A stretch of 64,000 bases of DNA from Acidobacteriota bacterium (GTDB taxonomy: Bacteria > Acidobacteriota > Terriglobia > Bryobacterales > Bryobacteraceae): NCBI GenBank assembly GCA_014584705.1, contig JACTMJ010000010.1, forward strand, positions 1-64,000, written 5' to 3'. How positions within the stretch are numbered: the first letter of the stretch is position 1; each line of letters begins with the position of its first letter. This document shows positions 34,471-43,101 of the stretch, piece by piece. The translations under genes and the position numbers were made by a program. The notes under the pieces are model-generated. The model searched no databases and was not told where the DNA came from. It saw only the letters and a program-made list of their open reading frames with translations.

Positions 34471-35646
34471 ATGCGCCGGTCGTTGTTTCCACCTTATCCC
34501 TCGCGTCGGAGGATCACTGCTGGAGCCATTATCCTCTTCGCGATCGTCGTGAGCAGTTGTGCCATGAAAAGGCTAGCTCCAGCCGCCCCTTATCGTTTCA
34601 CGCGTAGCGGCGATGTTGACTTGCTCACTCCGCCAGGAGGCCACGATGACACGACATCGCCCGGCTTGGCTGTTTATCTACCTAATGCCCGCGAGACCGG
34701 CACCCCCACTCGCCAATGCGACATCCAGGAGTACCCACTTACTCTACGTTGGTCCGGTTCGGCGGCTGAGGTCAGACTCAGCTCCCACATGCTCAACGCG
34801 GGTTCTCGCATCCCAGTAGACTTGCTTGATGGTATCAATCGCTTTCGCTGGTCTCTGAACAAGCTGGAGACCAACAGTTGCCTGGCGAGTGGCGAAGCAT
34901 CGAAGCTGATCGACCGAATCCTGGAAACTCAGCCTATGCCATCGGTCTTGTCGTTCTATCTCCGCTACGGTGCACCCGCCTCTGCCGGCTTCGTAGAACT
35001 TCAACCTCCTCTCAGCCTTAAGGTCGTTACGCCGGTGAAAAGCGACTACTCGTTACCGCACGGCGTTTCTGTACCTGTGGTTGGCTATCGCGTCACACGA
35101 TACTCTGTCGATCCGCGACCCGCCGCAAGTGGCTATTGGCTGCGCGTCTTGTGTAGCGAGACGGTGATTGATGGCAACCCCACCCCGAATCATGGCGCGC
35201 CAACGGTCGACATCCAGATCCCCGCTTCCGCGCGCTTCTTTAGGCTCGTTCTCACCCAAAGGCTCTCCTCGGACGACCACGACAGCGCACTGCTGTCCGC
35301 ACCAAGGCACGATAAATTGGACGACGCCACCCACATCTTTAAGGTCGGTTACCAACCGTCCTGCCAGTCGCTCCCAAATACAGTCGGCTGCATGGTGTTC
35401 TCGAACAATGTCGCCGCGTCTGTGGAACTCCCGGTTTCAGTGAATGGCCAGATCCGATACGTATACCTAGGGGCCACGCTCCGCGATGCCATCCTCGCCG
35501 CCGGTGAGAGCGAGCCGGAGCATGTGCTCCAGCGTTTGCGTGTCTACCGTCCCTTTGAGAACTCGGCCCGTCCAATCGCCTTTGATCGATGCAAACCGGA
35601 CATTTTGGGCCTCGTCTTGATCGGCGGCGAACAGATTGACTGGTAG
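34471..35646 (+). CDS. Hypothetical lipoprotein
   Basis: The 391-residue protein starts MRRSLFPPYPSRRRITAG with AGAGGA upstream. A hydrophobic stretch (about 17-29) ends in the lipobox VSSC (Cys30), so it is probably lipid-anchored. The rest is beta-rich and Pro/Ser-rich with no family I recognise. Six or so cysteines are scattered through the mature part. It precedes a glycosyltransferase by 22 bases, so the two likely form an operon. The frame is open for 24 codons upstream but that part lacks a signal. The role is unknown. Confidence 0.6.
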   Translation: MRRSLFPPYPSRRRITAGAIILFAIVVSSCAMKRLAPAAPYRFTRSGDVDLLTPPGGHDDTTSPGLAVYLPNARETGTPTRQCDIQEYPLTLRWSGSAAEVRLSSHMLNAGSRIPVDLLDGINRFRWSLNKLETNSCLASGEASKLIDRILETQPMPSVLSFYLRYGAPASAGFVELQPPLSLKVVTPVKSDYSLPHGVSVPVVGYRVTRYSVDPRPAASGYWLRVLCSETVIDGNPTPNHGAPTVDIQIPASARFFRLVLTQRLSSDDHDSALLSAPRHDKLDDATHIFKVGYQPSCQSLPNTVGCMVFSNNVAASVELPVSVNGQIRYVYLGATLRDAILAAGESEPEHVLQRLRVYRPFENSARPIAFDRCKPDILGLVLIGGEQIDW

Positions 35647-35667
35647 GTTTTTTGACGAGAGGTCTCG

Positions 35668-36453
35668 GTGCCGATTCTGTACGTGACTTCATTTTCGCGA
35701 GATATCTATGAAGCCAGTGGTTCCCGGTTGCTTGATTCATTCCTGAAATCCCAAACGAAAGATTGCATGGCCGTCTTCTACGAGGACATACCTGCTGCTC
35801 TCATCCGGCAGAGCCACCAGAACCTGGCCTTGCATGATCTAGGGGCATCATTGATGCTCGCGCATTGGCTGAAGACTAACCGCGATGTCATCCCTCAGCG
35901 GCTTGGAGGCGATTGGAACGGGTGCGAATGCCTCCAGGCGGAAGCCCCGCGAGAGACGCACCGGATTGGGTGCCCGGGAATCTGGTATAACCGGAACGCA
36001 TCACGGTGGTTCCGCAAGGTCGTTGCCCTTTGGGAGGCTATACATATTGCCCCAAATGCAACCGTTATTTGGCTCGACGCAGACTGCGTCGTCAAACGTG
36101 CAATCGACGAGTACACCATCGAGTCAGTCTTCGACCGTGCCGCTGTGTTCTACCTGAAGGGCTCCCATCGAGAGATCCTCGATTCCGGTATCCTTGGCCT
36201 GCACTTGGGCCGCGGCGGACGCGAGTTTGTGGAGGCGACGCTCGCTAGGTACATATCGGGCGAGTTTCGCCAGTACCCCCGCTGGGATGACGGTTATCAG
36301 TTCCAGGTCACTCTATCGAACAGGCAGGATATCCCAAGCGTCGATCTCGCCGCCGATACTTGCGGCGGTGACGTGGTGCGAAACAGCGTGCTAGGGACGT
36401 ACTTCGAACACGACCGGGGCACGCACCGCGTAGTTCACAGATTGATGCAATGA
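35668..36453 (+). CDS. Probable nucleotide-sugar glycosyltransferase (GT-A fold, DxD)
   Basis: The 261-residue protein starts at a GTG (35668) with GAGAGG upstream. A GT-A-type DxD motif is seen in TVIWLDADCVV (about residue 132), preceded by helix-rich WYNRNASRWFRKVVALWEAI and followed by DSGILGLHLG and DDGYQFQVTL. This is the arrangement of GT8 or related small glycosyltransferases. No transmembrane segment is seen. It sits directly after the lipoprotein gene. Donor and acceptor are unknown. Confidence 0.62.
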   Translation: MPILYVTSFSRDIYEASGSRLLDSFLKSQTKDCMAVFYEDIPAALIRQSHQNLALHDLGASLMLAHWLKTNRDVIPQRLGGDWNGCECLQAEAPRETHRIGCPGIWYNRNASRWFRKVVALWEAIHIAPNATVIWLDADCVVKRAIDEYTIESVFDRAAVFYLKGSHREILDSGILGLHLGRGGREFVEATLARYISGEFRQYPRWDDGYQFQVTLSNRQDIPSVDLAADTCGGDVVRNSVLGTYFEHDRGTHRVVHRLMQ

Positions 36454-36718
36454 GAATGAAAAACCCAGCAACGGTCCACTTCCGTATTCACAGATCCCAG
36501 TTCGATTGGGGTTCAAACGTGGTAGAGAAATAAGCGATGTACTTCTCTTCCCACGAAGCCCAACGCGATTTCGATTCGCCCGGCAGCCGACAGCAGTATC
36601 GAGCAGTTAGCCAACCGTCATCGACACCGCGTCTCGGAACTATGTTCGTCCGCTCACAATGCGTACCCGAGTCGTCGAGCTACCCGAGTCGGGTAGGATG
36701 CGCGACATGAAAGTGGAA

Positions 36719-37270
36719 GTCATGCTGCCCGGCGCTCCTCCCAATAGGTTTCGAAGGGGCCATTGAGGTGGCAGCATCGCAAGGGCGATGATGGCGTTGG
36801 CTCCGCAGACGGTCCAGAACATGCCGGATTGCTTGAGGCCCAGCATCGCGGCTGCTTCGCGCTCAACCTCGGCGTTGATCGCCGCGGTCGTTTCTTTCCT
36901 CCGGCGTCCCCGAGCCCTCGGCCGGGCGCAAGGCGCAGATCTTCTTGTTGACTTCGACGATCTCGCCGCTCAGTTTCTGAAACCGATGAAACTCAGCCAC
37001 CTCCCGCTGCGCCTTGCGCAGCGCCGCCGGAGAGGCAATGGACTCGGTGACGGTCTTGCCCGCGATCCGCCGCGTCAGGCGGAAACTGCGGCCATCACTG
37101 GGGTCGCCAGACTGGGTGCGCTGACAGTTGGGCTTGCCGCACTTGCCTGAAGTGGCGGTAATGGACCCCCGGCGGAGATCGCCGACTGCGGCAAGCTGGC
37201 GGAGCAGGTCGCTTCTTTGGGCTTCGAGCCCAGGCAGATCGCGGCAGGGTCTCCATCCTTGGCGTACAAA
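36719..37270 (-). pseudogene. Remnant of an IS transposase (ISKra4-like, with a DUF6788-like N-terminus)
   Basis: On the minus strand one frame reads LPGLEAQRSDLLRQLAAVGD, then GSITATSGKCGKPNCQR (a CG-KPNC motif) and AEFHRFQKLSGEIVEVNKK. It then jumps to EREAAAMLGLKQSGMFWTVC and, after a one-base shift, ALRCCHLNGPFETYWEERRA. That last part is the typical C-terminus of ISKra4-family transposases. The central catalytic portion is deleted, so only the two ends remain. A relative of its N-terminal half occurs at 45.0 kb. Confidence 0.7.
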
Positions 37271-37377
37271 AACGCTAAGGTAATCGTCAAAAAGAGGAAA
37301 ACTGCCGCCGCCGCACTTTGATGTCGCGCACCTTGTCGAGTAGCATTTCCAGCGGAATCGTTGTATTCCTAGTAGTT

Positions 37378-37941
37378 GTGAAGATTCATCTTGAGACCGA
37401 ACGGCTTATGCTTCGGGAATTCACTGACAACGACGCGGCACTACTGGGCGAGCTTGAACAGGATCCAGATGTGATGTTATACATAAACGGGGGTGCGGAT
37501 ACTCCGATGTCAGAAATCGTCACACACACCCTCCCGATATTCTTAGCGTACCATAAGATAGGGAGCGAGTACGGCTACTGGGCAGCAATCGATAAACGGG
37601 ATGGTGCATTCATTGGATGGTTTCAGTTTCGACTAGCGCCAGTTGGTGATGATATAGAAATCGGCTATTGCCTGAAGAAATCTGCGTGGGGAAAGGGGTA
37701 CGCTACTGAAGGGTGCCGTACTCTTATCAATCACGGATTCACTAGGTTGGGGGTCCGCCGTGTAGTTGCGACAGTCGTCGATGGTAATGTAGCCTCCATA
37801 AGAGTGCTCATTAAGTCAGGGTTGCGTTTTGACTCTTTCGTCCAGGAACCGAGATGCGGCGGCCTCAGTGCGCGTCGCTTTGTGATGGATGCATCTGATT
37901 TTGACCAGCTCTCGCATATAGCGCAGACTAACGATACATGA
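37378..37941 (+). CDS. GNAT-family N-acetyltransferase (RimJ/RimL-like)
   Basis: The protein (187 residues from the GTG at 37378, VKIHLETERLMLREF) has the standard N-terminal ETERLMLREF of RimJ/RimL-type acetyltransferases, EIGYCLKKSAWGKGYATEG for acetyl-CoA binding, and NVASIRVLIKSGLRF near the end. It transfers an acetyl group to an amine on a protein or small molecule. The gene is visibly more AT-rich in third positions than its neighbours and follows IS debris, which suggests separate acquisition. The start is uncertain: the frame is open to 37318. Confidence 0.75.
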   Translation: MKIHLETERLMLREFTDNDAALLGELEQDPDVMLYINGGADTPMSEIVTHTLPIFLAYHKIGSEYGYWAAIDKRDGAFIGWFQFRLAPVGDDIEIGYCLKKSAWGKGYATEGCRTLINHGFTRLGVRRVVATVVDGNVASIRVLIKSGLRFDSFVQEPRCGGLSARRFVMDASDFDQLSHIAQTNDT

Positions 37942-38156
37942 TTGTTCCATGTGTTCCAATCCCTCATCAATCGCAACGCTCGGACGATGCTAGTGTCCTG
38001 ATCCTTAGGTTCCTATACCATCGCGACGGTCAGCCGTTAAACTCTGGTTTGGGACGAGGCTCCTGGGAAACGATGGCCTCGGCACCCTTTCACAATACCG
38101 GTTGGAGCTTGCTGAAACAATCGGATAATCAGACAAAGGTGAACTGAGCGGTTCCG

Positions 38157-39122
38157 CTATCCGAGTTGCAGGATCTGTTGCCACGCTGCTGACACACTCT
38201 CTTTATGAGCGTCGGCATAATACTCTCGGGCTCTTGCTTGGCTCTTCGCGGCGATCAACCCGTACTCCTCGACCTGGTCGGGGAAAGACCGGACAATCTG
38301 CTCTATGCCCTTGGCTACGCCGATCAAATCCCCCCACTCAAACAGCATCTCGGGAGACAGAATCTCTTGGAGCGTGCCATTCCTAAACCCCATTACTATG
38401 CAGCCTGCCGACATCGCCTCTAGCACGATGCGCCCCAGCCCCTCTTCGGCACTTAAGAAGACAAAGAGAAGTGACTCCTGCAGGGTGATTGCAACTTCCC
38501 GCTCCGGCAAATCGACTAGCTCGAACCATTGCAGGTTCTTCAAATGCTCCTCGCCGCTCATCGCCCGTGCCGCAAGCATGTGATGCAGCGCCGCAACCGA
38601 CTTGGGCACCTTTGGCACATAGGCAATCCGTTTCTTCCGTCCGCAGAGTGGCTGAGGGCTAAAAAGGTCGCCGTCAATATGAGGTTTCACTATGAAGGTG
38701 GGGAGTCTGGGATAAGCGTATTCTAGATGGGCAGCATTGTGCCTGGACATGACCAGCGCCGCGATCACATCGGGGTGCCTGTACGGCGAAAGCTCCGTTC
38801 TCTGGCTCGTGATAGTGCTAAAGCCAGTCCAGATGCTTTTATTGAAGACCACTTTCTTCCTTCCCGGATACTGCAGAATCCGATCTCCGAGATCCTCGGG
38901 CAAAACCACGTAGTCGCGTTCAGGGTCAATAATTCGCAGGAATTCGTTTCGGCCTATGACCCTGGTTTCATGGTCGAACCAAGTCAATCGGTGCCCCGAC
39001 TGGTCGTGGAAGACGAAGGCATCGTATCCAAGTGCGTTCAACGCATCCACATGTCGATAGGTGTCCTTTTGGCCGCCTGAGGGCCGGTCTTCGAGGTAAC
39101 AATGAAAGAACATCGTAGGCAT
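38157..39122 (-). CDS. Glycosyltransferase at the end of the RiPP-like operon
   Basis: The 321-residue protein starts MPTMFFHCYLEDRPSGGQKD. The ATG at 39122 overlaps the stop of the upstream radical SAM gene (TGATG), so translation is coupled. A GT-B C-terminal half is seen, with FVFLSAEEGLGRIVLEAMSAG carrying a sugar-nucleotide E-x7-E motif, then GTLQEIL. The N-terminal half is short. This coupling is unusual and suggests it glycosylates the peptide product or a pathway partner. It is the last gene of the minus-strand set that begins with the precursor at 44838. Confidence 0.75.
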   Translation of the reverse strand: MPTMFFHCYLEDRPSGGQKDTYRHVDALNALGYDAFVFHDQSGHRLTWFDHETRVIGRNEFLRIIDPERDYVVLPEDLGDRILQYPGRKKVVFNKSIWTGFSTITSQRTELSPYRHPDVIAALVMSRHNAAHLEYAYPRLPTFIVKPHIDGDLFSPQPLCGRKKRIAYVPKVPKSVAALHHMLAARAMSGEEHLKNLQWFELVDLPEREVAITLQESLLFVFLSAEEGLGRIVLEAMSAGCIVMGFRNGTLQEILSPEMLFEWGDLIGVAKGIEQIVRSFPDQVEEYGLIAAKSQARAREYYADAHKESVSAAWQQILQLG

Positions 39123-40519
39123 CAAATGGTATCCAGCAGCTCTTCGTGTACCAACCGTCTATGATCCTGGCGAACGGGATTCTCTTCAGCATGCGGCCCT
39201 GTGATGCTGCCCTGATCGAAGAACTTGTCCTGGTCTTCCCATCTCCGCTTGTGGCTGCTTGGACGGTATCGCATTACCAAGTAGTCGCGAAACGTCCTCA
39301 AGTCCTCGGAGGACAAAGCGCTTGTACTTACCTCGTAGGCTGTATTGCCGCCAATGGTACCGTACGCACCTGTCACCTCACCATCGATGCCCGCTGGCCT
39401 AATGATAAGGTCGACCAGGCCGCCTTTCTCGATCGCGCTCCGGATCTGCGTACCCCTGAACGGCATGTAGACAGCACATTGGAAATCATCAAAGCCTGCA
39501 TTTCTAATAAACTCCTCGGTCTGGGCCAGCGTCTCCCAGGTCTCACCGGGGAGCCCAAGCAGTATGAACGCTTTAATGATCAAACCTTGCTTTTTCGCGT
39601 ACTGTACTGTTTTATAGTTTTGCTCCACAGTGCAGCGTTTCCTGACATTGTCAAGAATCTTCTGACTCCCAGATTCGGCTCCAAAGGCAACCTCGCAGCA
39701 GCCTGTGTCTGCGAGCAGTCTAGCCATTTCATCACCCCATTTAGTAAAGTAACGGGCCTGCGCGTTGCACCGGTATACAAGGTCTAGCCGATGCATCTCC
39801 TCACATATCGGTCGTATTTTCGACAGTGAGATAGCAAAGAGGTCATCGAAGATATAAACTCCCCCGTATCCGAGGCGGTAAATATCGTTGAGTTCATCCT
39901 TGATGTTGCCCAAACTGCTCCACCGGACCGAGGTCATCGCGTCCTCGCAAAATGAGCACTGCTCGGGACACCCACGCGCAGTCATCATGGTTGTGGCCGA
40001 CCGGCCAGCCAAGTGGTAGCTGTACCTTCGGAGGACCGAGACGGCATTAGCACTTTTCCGATCAGGCCTTGGTTGACTTAGGACTTCTGTGCGCGTCAGC
40101 ACGTCGGAGACTACCCGGCCGGTAGCCTTGCCAGCCACAATTCTGGTCAAAGACTTCTCCCCATCGAACGGAACGAGGTAGTCAAATACGCGCAACTGCA
40201 GCATCTCGTCACAATAGTGCTTGACGTGTGGGCCACCTGCGATCACGATCTTGTCGGGCCACCGCTCCTTGATTAATCCGGCAAGGGTCAATGCTTCAAA
40301 CCGTTGCGGAGTTGCTATGCTGATGCCAATGGCGTCAAACGGTTCCACTGATGCCAGTGTCAGGTCATAGTCATCATCACCAACTACAACGTGAACTCCA
40401 GGCAAGTGTTGGTTGACGTAGCTCTTTAGGTAAAGGTTTGCAAGCGGGCAGTACACTTTGCTGTCGTCCAGGAAGGGACTTCGGCAGCTAAGCAACAAAA
40501 GGTTCTTAATGGATTGCAT
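39122..40519 (-). CDS. Cobalamin-binding-domain radical SAM enzyme
   Basis: The start MQSIKNLLLLSCRSPFLDDS at 40519 has GAGAGG five to six bases upstream; a longer frame was rejected. Residues 25-130 form the Rossmann-like B12-binding domain (FDAIGISIATPQRFEALTLA, IVIAGGPHVKHYCDEM) without the DxHxxG base-off ligand motif. The radical SAM core starts with GCPEQCSFC (Cys184, 188, 191) and includes GVYIFDDLF and GAESGSQKIL. Such enzymes methylate unactivated carbons or rearrange peptides and natural products, and in peptide clusters they C-methylate residues. At 465 residues it is of normal size. It is co-oriented with the precursor, SPASM maturase and permease. Confidence 0.85.
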   Translation of the reverse strand: MQSIKNLLLLSCRSPFLDDSKVYCPLANLYLKSYVNQHLPGVHVVVGDDDYDLTLASVEPFDAIGISIATPQRFEALTLAGLIKERWPDKIVIAGGPHVKHYCDEMLQLRVFDYLVPFDGEKSLTRIVAGKATGRVVSDVLTRTEVLSQPRPDRKSANAVSVLRRYSYHLAGRSATTMMTARGCPEQCSFCEDAMTSVRWSSLGNIKDELNDIYRLGYGGVYIFDDLFAISLSKIRPICEEMHRLDLVYRCNAQARYFTKWGDEMARLLADTGCCEVAFGAESGSQKILDNVRKRCTVEQNYKTVQYAKKQGLIIKAFILLGLPGETWETLAQTEEFIRNAGFDDFQCAVYMPFRGTQIRSAIEKGGLVDLIIRPAGIDGEVTGAYGTIGGNTAYEVSTSALSSEDLRTFRDYLVMRYRPSSHKRRWEDQDKFFDQGSITGPHAEENPVRQDHRRLVHEELLDTI

Positions 40520-40652
40520 GCTCACCTCTCTCTGTGTTGGCTGTCGTTCCAACTCGATCCGGAAAGCTGAGGAGCGCCTCGCAGCAGCGACTCTCTACTC
40601 TGCTAGGCGGGATCTTGCCGTAAGGCTTCGATGGCCCGTTCTGCCTCATCGA

Positions 40653-43082
40653 TTACTCGCGGCGCAGTGCGCTCATGGGATTGATCCTGGAAGCTCGACG
40701 CGCCGGGACATAGCAGGCCAGTCCCACCACAGTCGCGACGAGGAGGATGTCGGCCACGAGGATGGCGGGATTCAAGGGCGTCACTTCGTACAGGAGGCTT
40801 GATGTTACGCGGTCCAGAGCGAAAGCGCCAAACAGTCCGATTGCTAGGCCGACGCTCGCTAGCTTTGCACCCTGCCGCAGGATTAGGCCGTTCAGGTCCG
40901 CGGCAGTCGCGCCCAGCGCCAGGCGGACTGCCATATCGCGAGTACGGAGCGAAACCGAAAACGAGATGACGCCGTACATCCCCGTGGCGGCCAATAACAG
41001 CGCAACCGCGGCAATTGCACCGAGAACTTCAGCGCTGTAACGATTGGCCACCACCGTCCGCGACAGAAGATCATCCATCCACTCGAGCGAAGATGGCGGC
41101 AGCCCCTTATCCACGCTCCAGATAGCACTCTTGACGTCCGCAGGAAGTCCGGGAGTCCTGGTTCGACTGCGAATGACGAACGTCATTTCACTCACGTTCG
41201 GGAATTGGAAGATCGGGAGGGCAACTTCTGGTGCGGCCTCTTCGGTCAACCGCATCTGCCGCACGTCATCAACGACACCAACCACCTGCATCCAAGGCGC
41301 GCCGGGAATTAGGCGATCGGGAAGCTGAACGCTCGCTCCCACGGGATCTGCGTTGGGCCAGTACCGCTTAGCCATGGTGACATTGATCACGCACACTGGT
41401 TGGCTCGCTCGGTTATCGTGGTCGCTGAAGACGCGACCTTTCTTGATCGCAATCCCCATTGTATGGAAATAGTCGGAGGTCACGAAGCGATACTGGACAG
41501 TGCTCGTCGACGGTACCGTAAGCCCCCGAATGGCGAAAGACACGTTGTGCGCCTGCCCGACGATGGGCAGACTGTTCGTGGCGCCGACTGCTTCGACTCC
41601 AGGGATCGCATTGATATGCTCAATGAGGCTGGCGAGGATGGGAGCCTGCGCGAAGGGCTCGGAATATCGCTCCACGGGCAACTTGATGCTGATTGTGGCA
41701 AGGTTCTCGAGGCGGAAGCCCGGATTGATCTGCTGAATGTTGAAGTAACTATTCACTAGAAGGCTTCCGCTTAACACCAGAATGAACGTGAGCGCCGTTT
41801 GAGCGATAACAAGAAAACCAAGGAGTCCGCGAAAGCTCGACCCAGCGGCCGTCGACCGTCCACTTTCCTTAAGAACGCTGCCGAGATCGACACGGTTGGA
41901 CCTGATCGCAGGCACAATGCTGCACAACAATACCGCCACCGCAGTCACGCATAAGCAGGCCAACAGAGTTGTGCCATCGACGTGGATCTCGGTCAAGCGG
42001 GGCAGGTCTATGGGGCTTCGTGCTACTAGACGGACGCCCCAAATCGAAAACAAGATCCCCAAGACACCGCCCACGAAAGCGATTACCGCACCCTCCGATA
42101 CGAGTTGCTGGATGATGCGCAACTGGTCTGCCCCCAAGCTCGCCCGAATCGCAACCTCCTTGCGGCGAGCCTCCGTGTTCGCCAGTTGAAGGCTCGCGAT
42201 GTTTCCGCAAACGATCAACAACAAGACCCCAGAGGCCGCCCAGAGGATCTCCAGGCTCTGGCGAACCTTGTAAACGAACCGCTCGCGAAGAGGCGTGATG
42301 ACGGTACCCGTGAACCCCCTATTTGTGTTAGGGTACGACTGCTCCATGCTGCGAGCCATTCCATCCATCTCTGCCCGGGCCTGCTCGATTGACACACCAT
42401 GTCGCAGCTTGGCGATCACGCCGACGGCTCGTCGGTCTCGGGTTTGGCGTGGGAGATTGACAAGTGTCCAAATGTCTGTGTTTGTGAAGAAATTGAAGCC
42501 CGCCGGAAGTATTCCCACAATCGTGAACGTTCCACCGTCGAGTGCCACGGAGGTTCCGACTACGTTTGGATTTGCGCCGAAGGCTCGGGACCAGAGACCG
42601 TGCGAGAGAATGGCCACTTGGTCGCCGCGCGTTTCCTCGTCGCCGCTGAAAGTCCTCCCCCACAGAGGCTGCACCCCAAGCACCGAGAAGAAAGAAGCCG
42701 TTGCTACTGTGCGACGCACCATCATCGCCTCGTCGCGGGCCAGCAAGGCCGGATGCGCGGATGCGAACGCTGCGATGTCCTCGAATACTCCGTTTTGTCG
42801 TTTCCAATCCCAGAATTCAGCCGGCGAAATCGGAAATGAGACATTCGACTCTGCCCGCTTAGCGCCGACGAGCACCAGTCTGTCGGAGTCGCTAAACGGC
42901 AGCGGACGCAGCAACACAGCGTTTACCAAGCTGAAAGCAGTAGTGTTCAGGCCGATGCCGACAGCAAGCAGCAGGCAAGCTAGAACCGAGAAACGCGGAT
43001 TCCGAAGCACTGACCTTATGCCATGCCGGATGTCTTCGGCCCAATGCAGCATGCTCATCCCATTGTCGCAGCGCGCAGCCAT
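40653..43082 (-). CDS. ADOP-type FtsX/MacB-like permease (no ATPase domain)
   Basis: The 809-residue protein has the duplicated layout of acidobacterial orphan permeases: a short cytoplasmic N-terminus (WAEDIRHGIRSVLRNPRFS), TM1 (about 32-55), a MacB periplasmic core domain, a first FtsX block of three TM helices (about 285-410, with EARRKEVAIRASLGADQLRI), and TM (about 425-445). A second periplasmic domain and a second FtsX block follow (about 690-800, with RTRDMAVRLALGATAADLNG). No nucleotide-binding domain is present. It lies 20 bases after the SPASM radical SAM gene, so it is likely the exporter or immunity component, using an ATPase encoded elsewhere. Confidence 0.9.
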   Translation of the reverse strand: MAARCDNGMSMLHWAEDIRHGIRSVLRNPRFSVLACLLLAVGIGLNTTAFSLVNAVLLRPLPFSDSDRLVLVGAKRAESNVSFPISPAEFWDWKRQNGVFEDIAAFASAHPALLARDEAMMVRRTVATASFFSVLGVQPLWGRTFSGDEETRGDQVAILSHGLWSRAFGANPNVVGTSVALDGGTFTIVGILPAGFNFFTNTDIWTLVNLPRQTRDRRAVGVIAKLRHGVSIEQARAEMDGMARSMEQSYPNTNRGFTGTVITPLRERFVYKVRQSLEILWAASGVLLLIVCGNIASLQLANTEARRKEVAIRASLGADQLRIIQQLVSEGAVIAFVGGVLGILFSIWGVRLVARSPIDLPRLTEIHVDGTTLLACLCVTAVAVLLCSIVPAIRSNRVDLGSVLKESGRSTAAGSSFRGLLGFLVIAQTALTFILVLSGSLLVNSYFNIQQINPGFRLENLATISIKLPVERYSEPFAQAPILASLIEHINAIPGVEAVGATNSLPIVGQAHNVSFAIRGLTVPSTSTVQYRFVTSDYFHTMGIAIKKGRVFSDHDNRASQPVCVINVTMAKRYWPNADPVGASVQLPDRLIPGAPWMQVVGVVDDVRQMRLTEEAAPEVALPIFQFPNVSEMTFVIRSRTRTPGLPADVKSAIWSVDKGLPPSSLEWMDDLLSRTVVANRYSAEVLGAIAAVALLLAATGMYGVISFSVSLRTRDMAVRLALGATAADLNGLILRQGAKLASVGLAIGLFGAFALDRVTSSLLYEVTPLNPAILVADILLVATVVGLACYVPARRASRINPMSALRRE

Positions 43083-43101
43083 TCATAGGTGCTGAGGGAG
43101 A

